64,000 nucleotides of DNA from Phaeovulum veldkampii DSM 11550 (lineage in GTDB: Bacteria; Pseudomonadota; Alphaproteobacteria; Rhodobacterales; Rhodobacteraceae), in the NCBI RefSeq assembly GCF_003034995.1, contig NZ_PZKF01000015.1, positions 1 through 64,000 on the forward strand, in the 5' to 3' direction. The notes beneath the pieces were generated by a model that did not search any database, was not told where the DNA came from, and saw nothing but the letters and a program-made list of their open reading frames with translations. The translations under genes and the position numbers were made by a program. Shown in pieces: positions 26,149-35,172 of the stretch (its first letter is position 1; every line of letters begins with the position of its first letter).

Positions 26149-26529
26149 GTGGCGGATATCTCCGATCTACGCCATGAGGAGGGTGTCCGGCTGGATGCGG
26201 ACCGTCTCGTGGCGCTCTATGCCAAGCTGGGCGAGGCAGAGGCAGAGCGGGTCATCTGCGCCGCAATGGAGGCGCTGGCGGTGCAGCTTTCGGTCGTGCA
26301 GCGCGCGGCGGCCGAGGGTGCGCAGGATACGCTGGTGCAGGGTCTGCTCAAACTGGCGGGGCTGGCCGCGCAGGTGGGGATGACCTCGCTGGCGCGGGTC
26401 GCGGGCGATGTGGTGGGCTGCGCGATGACGGGCGATGGACCTGCCCAGGCCGCCACACTGGCCCGGCTGGTCCGGATCGGCGACCGTTCCCTGACCGAAG
26501 TATGGGATTTGCAGGATGTCAGCCTTTAG
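26149..26529 (+). CDS. Conserved hypothetical protein, helical
   Basis: The 126-residue protein starts at the GTG at 26149 behind a strong AGGAGGG site. It is mostly helical and rich in Ala, Leu and Val, with no signal peptide or membrane segment. Segments such as ERVICAAMEALAVQLSVVQR and ARVAGDVVGCAMTGDGPAQA look like a small regulatory or four-helix protein, but I do not recognise a named family. It is followed after about 60 bases by the aminopeptidase gene on the same strand and may be cotranscribed with it. Confidence 0.65.
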   Translation: MADISDLRHEEGVRLDADRLVALYAKLGEAEAERVICAAMEALAVQLSVVQRAAAEGAQDTLVQGLLKLAGLAAQVGMTSLARVAGDVVGCAMTGDGPAQAATLARLVRIGDRSLTEVWDLQDVSL

Positions 26530-26590
26530 AGGGGCTTGCGGGTGGCGCGGCAGGCGCTAGGCTTGCGCAAATTGCCTGCAGGATGATCCA

Positions 26591-27967
26591 ATGCCGCTGT
26601 GTTTCGCCCCCGACGATACCCTGTCAAAACCGCTTTTCCTGGTGCCCGAAGGATCGCTGCCCCCATCTCTGCGCCCCGAGGCACAGGCCTTTGCCGCAGC
26701 GCAGGGCTTTACCGGTGCGCTGGGGCAGGTCTGCGTGCTGCCCGATGCGGCGGGTGGCATCGGGGCGGCACTGTTCGGCTGGGGCACACCTGCGGCGCGC
26801 GCGCGTGGGCGCTTTCACCTCGCCCGCGCGGCCGAGGCCCTGCCCGAGGATGACTGGCATCTGGAGGGCGATCTGACAGCGCCCGAGGCCGAGGAGGCGG
26901 CCCTGGCCTGGTTGCTCGCGGGTTATCGCTTTGCCCGCTACAAGGCCGCGGCGGCGCCGAAAGCCCGGCTGAAATGCCCCGCGGGCGTTGATGCCCGACG
27001 GATGGAAACGATCGCTGCGGCCGAGGCGCTGACGCGCGATCTGATCAACACCCCGGCCTCCGACATGGGGCCGGAGGAGCTTGAAACCGCGTTCTTCGCT
27101 CTGGCGGCGCGTCATGGCGCGCAGGCACAGGCGATCTGCGGTGACGATCTGCTGACCGAGGGCTTGCCAATGATACACGCCGTGGGCCGGGCCAGCCCCC
27201 GCGCGCCGCGGCTGCTGGACCTGCACTGGGGGGATGCGGGGCCGCGACTGACGCTGGTGGGCAAGGGCGTGTGCTTTGATACCGGCGGGCTGGACCTGAA
27301 ACCCTCGTCCTCAATGGGGTTGATGAAGAAAGATATGGGCGGCGCGGCCACGGTGATGGGGCTGGCGCAGATGATCATGGCACTGGGCCTGCCCCTGCGG
27401 TTGCGCGTGCTGGTGCCGGCAGTGGAAAACGCCGTGTCGGGCAACGCCTTTCGCCCGCAAGATATTCTGACCAGCCGCAAGGGCCTGACGGTAGAGGTGA
27501 ACAACACCGATGCCGAGGGGCGGCTGGTGTTGGCCGATGCGCTGGCCCTGGCCGATGAAGAGGCGCCCGATCTGCTGATCTGCATGGCCACGCTGACCGG
27601 CGCGGCGCGCGTTGCGCTGGGCCCCGACCTGCCGCCGTTCTACACCAATGACAACAGCCTTGCCGCCGCCTTGTCAGAAGCCGCAGCGGCGGTGGCCGAT
27701 CCGCTGTGGCGGATGCCATTCTGGCAACCCTACGAGCCGATGATCGAGCCAGGCATCGCTGATCTGGACAACGCGCCCTCGGGGGGCATGGCTGGGTCGG
27801 TCACCGCGGCGCTGTTTCTGCGCCGGTTCGTGACCCAGACCCCACGGTTTGCGCATTTCGACATCTACGGCTGGCAACCCAGCCCTGCTCCGGCCCGGCC
27901 AAAGGGCGCGGTCGGCCAGGGGGCGCGGGCGATTCTGGCCGCGCTGCCCAAGGTTCTGGCGCTATGA
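26591..27967 (+). CDS. M17-family leucyl aminopeptidase
   Basis: The 458-residue protein has the complete M17 catalytic domain. LVGKGVCFDTGGLDLKPSSS carries the metal-binding Lys and Asp, KDMGGAATVMGL follows, and NNTDAEGRLVLADALALAD supplies the Asp/Glu ligands and catalytic Arg. The N-terminal 150 residues are divergent. Two-metal M17 enzymes release N-terminal residues from peptides in the cytoplasm. The ATG at 26591 starts shortly after a CAGGATG site. The NlpC/P60 gene begins inside its stop codon, so the two are translationally coupled. Confidence 0.93.
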   Translation: MPLCFAPDDTLSKPLFLVPEGSLPPSLRPEAQAFAAAQGFTGALGQVCVLPDAAGGIGAALFGWGTPAARARGRFHLARAAEALPEDDWHLEGDLTAPEAEEAALAWLLAGYRFARYKAAAAPKARLKCPAGVDARRMETIAAAEALTRDLINTPASDMGPEELETAFFALAARHGAQAQAICGDDLLTEGLPMIHAVGRASPRAPRLLDLHWGDAGPRLTLVGKGVCFDTGGLDLKPSSSMGLMKKDMGGAATVMGLAQMIMALGLPLRLRVLVPAVENAVSGNAFRPQDILTSRKGLTVEVNNTDAEGRLVLADALALADEEAPDLLICMATLTGAARVALGPDLPPFYTNDNSLAAALSEAAAAVADPLWRMPFWQPYEPMIEPGIADLDNAPSGGMAGSVTAALFLRRFVTQTPRFAHFDIYGWQPSPAPARPKGAVGQGARAILAALPKVLAL

Positions 27968-28794
27968 GCGCGGATCGGCGCACGACGCCCTTCAGCGGCC
28001 GGGTGGCGCTGGCAACGCTGCGCGGGCAGGTGACGGCCGAGGCATTTACCACGGGCGATCCGGCGCGGGTGGCTGTGCCGATGGCCGACCTGCTGGCCGC
28101 CCCCGGAGGCAGGCGCGAGCGGCAACTGCTGCTGGGCGCCGCGCTTCGGGTGATCGACCGGCAGGCGGGCCATGCCTTTGTTCAGGCTGCCGCCGATGGC
28201 TATTGCGGCTGGGTCGCAGAGGCTGCGCTGGGGCCTGCGCAACAGCCAACGCATTGGGTCGCGGTGCCGGGCAGCCATTTGTATTCCGGCCCCAGCGTGC
28301 AAGCCGCCGAGATCGCGGGCCTGAGCCTGGGCGCGCGGCTGCGGATCGTGGCCGATCACGACAGCTTCCTGGAAACCGCCGAAGGGGCCTTTGTGCCGCG
28401 CCCGCATCTGCGGACCCTTGGCGATTGGGCCACCGACCAGGTGACGGTGGCCGAAACCCTGCTGGGAACGCCCTATCTGTGGGGCGGCAACAGCCGGACG
28501 GGCATTGACTGTTCGGGGCTGGTGCAACTGGCCTGGTCGGCCTGCGGCCTGCCCTGCCCGGCCGACAGCGACCAGCAATTTGCCGCGCTGGGCCAGGTGC
28601 TGCCGGAGAGCGAGGTGCCGCGCCGCGGCGATCTGGTGTTCTGGAAGGGCCATGTGGCGCTTGTGGTTGATGCGGCCCGCCTGATCCATGCCAACGGCCA
28701 GACGATGAGTGTGGCCTATGAAGGCATCGCCACCTGCATTGCGCGGGTGGCTGCGGCGGGCGAGGGCGCATTTTTGGGCATGAAGCGGGGCTGA
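27964..28794 (+). CDS. NlpC/P60 peptidase with N-terminal SH3-like domains
   Basis: The 276-residue protein carries a catalytic NlpC/P60 domain with Cys183 in NSRTGIDCSGLVQLAW, His230 in WKGHVALVV and His242 in LIHANGQTMSV. The N-terminal 150 residues contain bacterial SH3-like segments (WVAVPGSHLYSGPS). Such enzymes cleave gamma-D-glutamyl-diaminopimelate bonds in murein peptides. No signal peptide is visible, which with the coupled cytoplasmic aminopeptidase suggests degradation of recycled murein peptides. The start overlaps the upstream stop by 4 bases (ATGA). Confidence 0.92.
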   Translation: MSADRRTTPFSGRVALATLRGQVTAEAFTTGDPARVAVPMADLLAAPGGRRERQLLLGAALRVIDRQAGHAFVQAAADGYCGWVAEAALGPAQQPTHWVAVPGSHLYSGPSVQAAEIAGLSLGARLRIVADHDSFLETAEGAFVPRPHLRTLGDWATDQVTVAETLLGTPYLWGGNSRTGIDCSGLVQLAWSACGLPCPADSDQQFAALGQVLPESEVPRRGDLVFWKGHVALVVDAARLIHANGQTMSVAYEGIATCIARVAAAGEGAFLGMKRG

Positions 28795-28814
28795 GTCGGG
28801 CGTCTTGCCCTGGC

Positions 28815-29162
28815 TCACTCCACCGCGCGGATCAGCTTGCGCTCCAGATCGCGCAACACGGCGCGCAGATCGTCACCGCGTTTCAGCACCTGCCCCTCGG
28901 GGCCGATCAGCGCATACTGACCCTGCCGCAGCCGCAGCCGGGGGCGCTTTTCGATCCGATACAGCGGGTTTTCGGCGGCACGGCGAAAGATGGAGAACAC
29001 CGCCATATCGCGCAGAAAGCTCATGCCATAATCGCGCCATTCGCCTGCGGCCACCATCCGCCCGTAGAGCGACAGGATCACCGACAATTCGGCCCGATCA
29101 AACGCGATCTGCGGCGGCAGCGCGCCAGACTGGGGGTGAGGGGTCGGGGGCGACATGTTCAT
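28815..29162 (-). CDS. DUF2794 domain protein
   Basis: The 115-residue protein contains FDRAELSVILSLYGRMVAAG, EWRDYGMSFLRDMAVFSIFR and RRAAENPLYRIEKRPRLR, the conserved core of DUF2794, an alphaproteobacterial family of unknown function. It is predicted cytoplasmic and has no catalytic motif. It is convergent with the NlpC/P60 gene (20 bases between stops). The ATG at 29156, two codons later, is an equally good start. Confidence 0.85.
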   Translation of the reverse strand: MNMSPPTPHPQSGALPPQIAFDRAELSVILSLYGRMVAAGEWRDYGMSFLRDMAVFSIFRRAAENPLYRIEKRPRLRLRQGQYALIGPEGQVLKRGDDLRAVLRDLERKLIRAVE

Positions 29163-29294
29163 CGGCCCAGAGTGCCACCCGCCTGCCCATGGATCAAGCG
29201 TCGCGAAATTGTCACACTGTGGCCACGCGCCATTCGAAACTTTTCCGCTTTAGCGCCCGGCTCCGCCCCGAAAACCGCTGCGGTGGTCAACGCC

Positions 29295-29349
29295 GATGCC
29301 CCGGAGGCGCGGCTGACGGCCCCCACCAAGGTCATGCCTCCGGGGCATC
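29295..29349. repeat. Long perfect inverted repeat in an intergenic region
   Basis: GATGCCCCGGAGGC (29295-29308) and GCCTCCGGGGCATC (29336-29349) are perfect 14-bp inverted copies around a 27-base loop, which itself contains TGAC...GTCA pairing. It lies in the 335-base gap (29163-29497) between the divergent DUF2794 and cytochrome genes, where I see no gene. A related string, GATGCCTCCGGGG, occurs near 18762 after the ffh start, and TACCTCCGG occurs near 29430. It could be a small RNA, a leader structure or an intergenic palindromic repeat. Confidence 0.6.
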
Positions 29350-29497
29350 TTTGCGCGCCTGCTTATGCCGGGCCGCACGGCCCAGTCTGGCGCGATGACA
29401 GCTTCGTTATCGTGCCGACCCGCTGGGAAAATACCTCCGGAAAAGCCGCTTTGCGTGTATCATCCCCCGATCTGGACCAGACAGGGAGAGACCCGCC

Positions 29498-29932
29498 GTG
29501 AGACCGATGAAAACCGCCATTGCCCTCGGCCTGATCTGCGCTGCGGGCATCGCCGCTGCGAAAGAGGGCGTGCAGAACCCCGCCGTCAAGGCGCGGATGG
29601 ATGCAATGCAGGTGATCAAGACCCATACCGGGGTGATCGCCGACATGACCGCCGGCAAGACCGCCTTCGACAGCGCCCGCGCCGCCGAGGCCGCCGCCGC
29701 ACTGGCCGCCACCGCAGCAACCATTCCCGCGCTGTTCGAGGCTGAAGAGGAAGACCCGGCGTCCGAGGCGCGGGATGAAATCTGGATGATGCCCGAGGAT
29801 TTCAACGCCAAGGCCGAGGCGCTTTACAAGGCGGCCCTGGCCATCGACGCCTCGTCGCTGGATGCGATGCGGCCTTCGATGGCCACGGTGGGCGGTGCCT
29901 GCAAGGCCTGCCACGACGATTATCGGATGTAG
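29498..29932 (+). CDS. Class II cytochrome c (c556/c'-like)
   Basis: The 144-residue protein has a short signal peptide (TAIALGLICAAGIAAA), a helical domain, and the heme motif CKACH (Cys135, Cys138, His139) close to the C-terminus, the arrangement of cytochromes c' and c556. The heme would be attached in the periplasm. Its role in electron transfer is not known. The GTG at 29498 is 8 bases after GGGAGAG; an ATG at 29507 is possible. It is convergent with the I78-like lipoprotein gene. Confidence 0.88.
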   Translation: MRPMKTAIALGLICAAGIAAAKEGVQNPAVKARMDAMQVIKTHTGVIADMTAGKTAFDSARAAEAAAALAATAATIPALFEAEEEDPASEARDEIWMMPEDFNAKAEALYKAALAIDASSLDAMRPSMATVGGACKACHDDYRM

Positions 29933-29980
29933 TCACCGGGACGGGCGGAGGGGCGATTTGCGCCCCCCGCCCTGCCCGTT

Positions 29981-30304
29981 TCAGCCGCAATCGACGTTGA
30001 AGATGTTGCCCATCTGATCCAGCCGGAACACGACGCGCTGGGCATTGTATTCCTGCGGCTCGATTCCGCGCCATTCGACCACGCGGAAGGCGCGGGTGAT
30101 GCCCAGCGTCGGAATGACGGTGCCGGGCTGACCCAGATACCCCTTGTAATCTGCCGCGTGGCACAGATCGGGCTGACGCTCCTCCAGCGCCCCCTCGACC
30201 GGCACCGGTGGCAGCGGATCGACGATCGGCGCTGTCTGATCCGGTATCGGCTGCTGGCAGGCCGCCAGCACGATGACAGCGGCCCAGATCGCATGTCTTG
30301 TCAT
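29981..30304 (-). CDS. Lipoprotein related to I78-family peptidase inhibitors
   Basis: The 107-residue protein has a lipoprotein signal with lipobox VLAACQQ (Cys16). Its C-terminal 55 residues read [20 protein letters not shown], then [20 protein letters not shown] and a final [12 protein letters not shown], which resembles the small I78 inhibitor fold with a Cys pair. It would be anchored in the periplasm or at the outer membrane and may inhibit proteases. It is divergent from the formaldehyde dehydrogenase gene, with 76 bases between starts. An in-frame ATG at 30319 is an alternative start. Confidence 0.72.
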   Translation of the reverse strand: MTRHAIWAAVIVLAACQQPIPDQTAPIVDPLPPVPVEGALEERQPDLCHAADYKGYLGQPGTVIPTLGITRAFRVVEWRGIEPQEYNAQRVVFRLDQMGNIFNVDCG

Positions 30305-30380
30305 TTTGTCGCACCCCATGGTTGCAGCGGGCCAGTCTTTGGCCCAAGCTTCGGCCTGCATATACAGGGAGGTTTTGCCA

Positions 30381-31508
30381 ATGAGAACCCGTGCCGCAGT
30401 GGCTTTGGAGGCTGGGAAGCCGCTCGAAGTGATGGAAGTGAACCTTGACGGCCCGAAGCAGGGCGAGGTTCTGGTGGAGATCAAGGCCACAGGCATCTGC
30501 CACACCGATGAATTCACCCGCTCTGGCGCCGACCCCGAGGGGTTGTTTCCGGCGATTCTGGGCCACGAGGGCGCGGGCGTGGTGGTCGAGTGCGGGGCGG
30601 GCGTGACAAGCCTGAAGCCCGGCGACCATGTGATCCCGCTTTATACCCCCGAATGCCGCGAATGCCCCTCGTGCCTCAGCCGCAAGACCAACCTCTGCAC
30701 CGCGATCCGGGGCACACAGGGCAAGGGGCTGATGCCCGATGGCACCACGCGGTTTTCGATGCTCGATGGCACGCCGATCCTGCATTACATGGGCTGCTCG
30801 ACGTTTTCGAACTTTACCGTCATGCCCGAGATCGCGCTGGCCAAGGTGCGCCCCGACGCGCCTTTTGACAAGATCTGCTACATCGGCTGTGGCGTGACCA
30901 CGGGCGTCGGCGCAGTGATCAATACCGCCAAGGTCGAGGTCGGCGCCAAGGCGGTGGTGTTCGGGCTGGGCGGGATCGGGCTGAACGTCATTCAGGGGCT
31001 GAAGCTGGCCGGGGCCGACATGATCATCGGCGTGGACATCAACCCCGAGCGCGAGGCCTGGGGCCGACGCTTCGGCATGACCCATTTCGTCAACCCCCGC
31101 GATGTGGGAGACATCGTGGCGCATCTGGTGAACATGACGAAAACCCCCTTCGACCAGATCGGCGGGGCGGATTACTCGTTCGACTGCACCGGCAACGTCA
31201 GCGTGATGCGGCAGGCGCTGGAATGCACGCACCGCGGCTGGGGCCAGTCGATCGTGATCGGCGTGGCGCCCTCGGGGGCCGAAATCCAGACCCGGCCGTT
31301 CCAGCTTGTGACCGGGCGCGTCTGGAAGGGCACGGCCTTTGGCGGGGCGCGCGGGCGCACCGATGTGCCGACATTCGTGGATTGGTACATGCAGGGCAAG
31401 ATCGAGATCGACCCGATGATCACCCACATCCTGACGCTGGACGAGATCAACAAGGGCTTCGATCTGATGCACTCGGGCGAAAGCATCCGATCTGTCGTGG
31501 TTTACTGA
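30381..31508 (+). CDS. adhI: S-(hydroxymethyl)glutathione dehydrogenase (class III alcohol dehydrogenase)
   Basis: The 375-residue enzyme has catalytic zinc ligands around Cys40 ([11 protein letters not shown]) and His62 (LGHEGAGVV), structural zinc cysteines 92, 95, 98 and 106 ([16 protein letters not shown]), and the coenzyme site [13 protein letters not shown]. The set is that of GSH-dependent formaldehyde dehydrogenase, which oxidises the glutathione adduct of formaldehyde in the cytoplasm. A GGGAGG site precedes the ATG at 30381. No S-formylglutathione hydrolase gene follows here, so that partner is elsewhere. Formaldehyde could come from demethylation reactions such as those predicted at 38750-41200. 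Confidence 0.94.
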   Translation: MRTRAAVALEAGKPLEVMEVNLDGPKQGEVLVEIKATGICHTDEFTRSGADPEGLFPAILGHEGAGVVVECGAGVTSLKPGDHVIPLYTPECRECPSCLSRKTNLCTAIRGTQGKGLMPDGTTRFSMLDGTPILHYMGCSTFSNFTVMPEIALAKVRPDAPFDKICYIGCGVTTGVGAVINTAKVEVGAKAVVFGLGGIGLNVIQGLKLAGADMIIGVDINPEREAWGRRFGMTHFVNPRDVGDIVAHLVNMTKTPFDQIGGADYSFDCTGNVSVMRQALECTHRGWGQSIVIGVAPSGAEIQTRPFQLVTGRVWKGTAFGGARGRTDVPTFVDWYMQGKIEIDPMITHILTLDEINKGFDLMHSGESIRSVVVY

Positions 31509-31576
31509 CGCCTCTCAACCCCGTGTTAAGGCCGCGCTGCTAGCCCTTGGATGCAGCAGTTTTGGCAGGGGGCAAA

Positions 31577-32434
31577 ATGGCAGCGCGCGACAATGCGGCT
31601 CCGGTCATCATCAAGCGCAAGAAGGTGATCGTGGGCGGCGGGCACCACGGCGGCGCATGGAAGGTCGCCTATGCCGATTTCGTCACCGCGATGATGGCTT
31701 TTTTCATGCTGATGTGGCTGTTGAACGCCACCACCGAAAAGCAGCGAAAGGGCATTGCGGATTATTTCGATCCGACGATCCCGATCAACCGCATCTCGGG
31801 CGGCGGTGATGGCGCCTTCGGTGGAAATTCGGTCTTTTCGGAAGATCAGATGGCGCAAAGCGGCACCGGCGCCGCCGTCCGTCAACCCTCGGAGGAGCAT
31901 CAGGCGCGCGGCCAGACCGGCGCCGACCCGGCCACCGATACCGCCGCGGACGAGACCGAAAAGCTGGAGGAAATCCGCACGAAAATCGACGAGGCGCTGA
32001 CGGCACTGGCAGGCGAATCGATGGCAAGCGAGGATTTCGCCCGACACATCGTGACCCGCGTCACCGACGAGGGGCTGATCGTCGAATTCTTCGATCTGGA
32101 AACCGAACCCCTGTTTGCCACCGATAGCGCCGCGCCCGAGCCTGTGACGCATGAGATTGCAGCGATGCTGGCGCGCGTCTTTCAACTGGTAGAAAACGAC
32201 GTTTCGGTGAATGGCCACCTGCGCGCCTACCCTGAAATCTTGCGCGAAAACCCGGTCTGGGGCCTGTCAACCGAGCGCGCGCAGGCGGTGCGCACCTTGC
32301 TGGAACAGGCCGGCCTTCCGGCTGTGCGGGTGCAGCGCGTCACCGGCTTTGCCGACCGCAAGCTGGCGGTCACGAACCCCATGGCTATCCGCAACAACCG
32401 GCTGGAGGTGATCCTGCTGCGGCCGGGCAAATGA
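31577..32434 (+). CDS. motB: Flagellar motor stator protein MotB
   Basis: The 285-residue protein has one membrane helix with the proton-carrying Asp in WKVAYADFVTAMMAFFMLMW, then a plug/linker region and a C-terminal OmpA-like peptidoglycan-binding domain (VNGHLRAYPE, LSTERAQAVRTLLEQAG, RNNRLEVILL). It anchors the stator to the cell wall. motA is not adjacent. The ATG at 31577 is chosen because the basic N-terminus (IIKRKKVIVGGG) follows. It is the first gene of the flagellar block and lies 95 bases before flgE. Confidence 0.93.
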   Translation: MAARDNAAPVIIKRKKVIVGGGHHGGAWKVAYADFVTAMMAFFMLMWLLNATTEKQRKGIADYFDPTIPINRISGGGDGAFGGNSVFSEDQMAQSGTGAAVRQPSEEHQARGQTGADPATDTAADETEKLEEIRTKIDEALTALAGESMASEDFARHIVTRVTDEGLIVEFFDLETEPLFATDSAAPEPVTHEIAAMLARVFQLVENDVSVNGHLRAYPEILRENPVWGLSTERAQAVRTLLEQAGLPAVRVQRVTGFADRKLAVTNPMAIRNNRLEVILLRPGK

Positions 32435-32453
32435 ATAGCGCGGATTTTAGACG

Positions 32454-32468
32454 TTAGGGCGATGTTAA
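32454..32468. promoter_or_regulatory. Candidate CtrA binding site upstream of flgE
   Basis: TTAG (32454-32457), seven bases, then TTAA (32465-32468) match the TTAA-N7-TTAA consensus in seven of eight positions. It is 62 bases before the flgE start. CtrA controls flagellar genes in many alphaproteobacteria, so the flgE-flgI block is probably under the CckA-ChpT-CtrA pathway. Confidence 0.5.
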
Positions 32469-32529
32469 GCTGCCGGACCGCACTGTGCCATTTGATCACG
32501 GGACTCTGCAGCAGAAAGGCGCACTCCGA

Positions 32530-33846
32530 ATGTCCATCTCTTCTTCGCTCAATGCAGGGGTGGCGGGCCTCGCGGCCAATGCCACCCGGCTTGCCACGAT
32601 TTCTGACAACATCGCCAACTCGGGCACCTATGGCTACAAGCGGGCGGCGGCTGATTTCGAAAGCATGGTCATCAATCAGTCGCGCGCGGCGGGGGTGTAT
32701 TCGGCGGGCGGTGTGCGCGCCCAGACCATCCGCCTGATCGACGAGCGCGGCTCGTTGGTCGCCACGGCAAACTCGCTTGATCTGGCGGTGTCGGGGCGGG
32801 GCATGCTGCCGGTCGTTCCTGCCGTGTCGCTGGATAACGGAACCAATGGGCAGCAGTTGATGATGACGACCACAGGCGCCTTCCGCACCGATGCCGAGGG
32901 GGTTTTGCGCACCGAATCGGGGCTGGTGCTGCTGGGCTGGCCCGCCAGCGCCGACGGCACCATCCCGACCATGCCGCGCGACACCGTCTCAGGCTTGCAG
33001 CCGGTGGTCATCCACACCAACCAGATGGTGGGCGATCCAACCACGGCGATCGGGCTTGGGGTCAACCTGCCCGCCGAAGATACAGAGGTCGGGGCATCGG
33101 GCGATGCCAAGCCTCTGTCGATCGAGTATTTCGGAAACCTCGGCACGTCCGAGACGCTGGGGATAACCTTCACCCCCACGGTTCCCGCCGCGCCTGCAAC
33201 CGATCCCTCGAACCAGTGGACAATGCTGATCACCGATTCTGCGCAGGGCGGGGCGGTGATCGGAGAATATACGCTGACTTTCGATGACAGCCGCGGCACC
33301 GGCGGAACGCTGGCCTCGGTTGCGACTGTTTCGGGCGGCGCCTACGATCCGGCGACCGGCACGCTGGCGCTTGGGGTCGCGGGCGGCCCGCTTGACCTGA
33401 CCATCGGCACGATCGGCGGCACGGGCGGCATGACACAACTCGCAGGCAGCTTCGGCACAACGTCGATCACCAAGGACGGCTCGCCGGTCGGCAATCTGAC
33501 CGCCGTCGAAGTGGATGAGAATGGCTATGTCCGCGCAACCTATGACACCGGGTCGATCCGGACGCTTTACCAGATTCCGCTCGTCGATGTGCCCAATGTG
33601 AACGGGTTGACCGCGCTGAACAACCAGACCTTCCAGATTTCGCCCACCTCGGGTGCCTTCTTTCTGTGGGATGCGGGCGATGGCCCCACGGGTGCGGTGG
33701 TGGGATATGCCCGTGAATCGTCAACAACCGATATCGCGGCGGAACTGACCAGTCTGATCCAGACCCAGCGCGCCTATTCCTCGAATGCCAAGGTCATCCA
33801 GACGGTGGATGAGATGTTGCAGGAGACGACCAATATCAAACGCTGA
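32530..33846 (+). CDS. flgE: Flagellar hook protein FlgE
   Basis: The 438-residue protein has the N-terminal rod/hook motif (SSLNAGVAGLAANATRLATI, SDNIANSGTYGYKR) and the C-terminal coiled-coil heptads (TSLIQTQRAYSSNAKVIQTV). A Gly/Thr-rich middle forms the exposed domain. It is exported by the flagellar type III system and builds the hook. The ATG at 32530 begins at the conserved start. The gene is intact, unlike flgK 31 bases downstream. Confidence 0.94.
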   Translation: MSISSSLNAGVAGLAANATRLATISDNIANSGTYGYKRAAADFESMVINQSRAAGVYSAGGVRAQTIRLIDERGSLVATANSLDLAVSGRGMLPVVPAVSLDNGTNGQQLMMTTTGAFRTDAEGVLRTESGLVLLGWPASADGTIPTMPRDTVSGLQPVVIHTNQMVGDPTTAIGLGVNLPAEDTEVGASGDAKPLSIEYFGNLGTSETLGITFTPTVPAAPATDPSNQWTMLITDSAQGGAVIGEYTLTFDDSRGTGGTLASVATVSGGAYDPATGTLALGVAGGPLDLTIGTIGGTGGMTQLAGSFGTTSITKDGSPVGNLTAVEVDENGYVRATYDTGSIRTLYQIPLVDVPNVNGLTALNNQTFQISPTSGAFFLWDAGDGPTGAVVGYARESSTTDIAAELTSLIQTQRAYSSNAKVIQTVDEMLQETTNIKR

Positions 33847-33877
33847 TCGCACCCGCTTGCAGGACGGAGGCTGAGCC

Positions 33878-35171
33878 ATGAGCATCGCGAGTTCATTTTC
33901 CAACGCCCTCTCAGGGCTCAGTGCGGTGTCACGCGCGGCCGATGTGGTCTCATCGAACATCGCCAATGCGATGACCGAAGGCTACGCACGGCGCGAACTG
34001 GCACTGTCGGCGCTGTCAGTGGGCGGGCAGGGGGCAGGCGTTCGGGTTGACGGTGTGATCCGGGTGGTCAATCAGGCGGTGCTGGCCGACAGGCGGCTCG
34101 CCGATGCCGAAGTCGGCAATATTGCACTCCGGGCAGAGTTTCTGAACCGTCTGGAAACGCTGCTCGGCACCCCCGGCACACCGGGGTCGCTGTCGGATCG
34201 GATCGCCAGCTTTGAAACCGCCCTGATCGAGGCCGCAAGCCGCCCTGACAGCGAAGCCCGCCTGCAATCGGTGCTGACCTCGGCCGAGGCGATCACCAGC
34301 CACCTCAACAAACTGACCGGCGCGATCCAGGGCGAGCGGATGAGTGCCGATCCGCGAGGTGGCGCGAGACAACAGCCAGATTTCGCTATTCACCACTGGA
34401 GGCGCGGTGTTGCTGGAGGGCAATCCCGCCGTGATTGATTTTGCCGCGGTCGGCGTGATTACCGCAGACATGACGCTGGCATCGGGGGCCTTGTCGGCTG
34501 CGTCGATCAACGGTCTGGTGGTTTCGCCCACCGATAGCGGGGTTTTGGGCGGTGGTACGCTGGGCGCACTGTTCGCCCTGCGCGACGAGCTTGCGCCCCA
34601 GGCACAGGCGCAGATCGACGCCCTCGCGCGCGATCTGATCGCACGTTTCGAGGCTCCAGCGATTGATGCCACCAAAGCAGCGGGCGCACCCGGTCTGTTC
34701 ACCGACAGGGCCGCAGCCCTTGATCCCGCCGACGAGGTCGGGCTTGCGGGCCGAATTTCAATCAGCACAAGCGTTGATCCTGACCAAGGCGGCGCCCTTT
34801 GGCGCCTGCGCGACGGTTTGGGTGCCGCCAGTTCCGGGCCGGTTGGCAACGGCACCCTGCTCACGGCCCTTGGCACTGCGCTGACAGCGACCAATGTACC
34901 CGCCTCGGGCATCTTCAGTGGGGCCGCTCGCTCGGTTTCAGGGCTGGCGGCCGATATTCTTTCGCAGGTTTCCGGCACCCGCCAAACTGTCGAACTGCGC
35001 GAAAGTTATGCCTCTTCCCGCCAAGACAGTTTGACCAAACTGTACCTTTCGGACGGGGTCGATACCGATGCCGAGATGCAGAACCTTCTTCAGATCGAGC
35101 AGGCCTATGCGGCCAATGCCCGTGTGATCCAGACGATTGATGAGATGCTTCAAACCATAGTGGCGATCTAA
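33878..35171 (+). pseudogene. flgK: Flagellar hook-associated protein FlgK, broken by internal deletion and frameshift
   Basis: The N-terminal part (MSIASSFSNALSGLSAVSRA, SSNIANAMTEGYARR) reads normally to about residue 156 (GAIQGERMSAD), then shifts out of frame and stops at 34438. The C-terminal part resumes in another frame from about 34344 with PIREVARDNSQISLFTTGG and runs to the conserved end (LLQIEQAYAANARVIQTIDE). Intact FlgK proteins have about 480 residues, and the helical region between these points, roughly 50 codons, is missing. The sequence TGCCGAT at the junction could be a direct-repeat deletion scar. Without FlgK the hook-filament junction cannot form. flgL starts 2 bases after it. 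Confidence 0.88.
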
Positions 35172-35172
35172 A

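Noticed and set aside
29295-29349. Intrinsic terminator
   Set aside because: The loop is 27 bases, no T tract longer than three follows on either strand, and it lies between divergent gene starts rather than after a gene.
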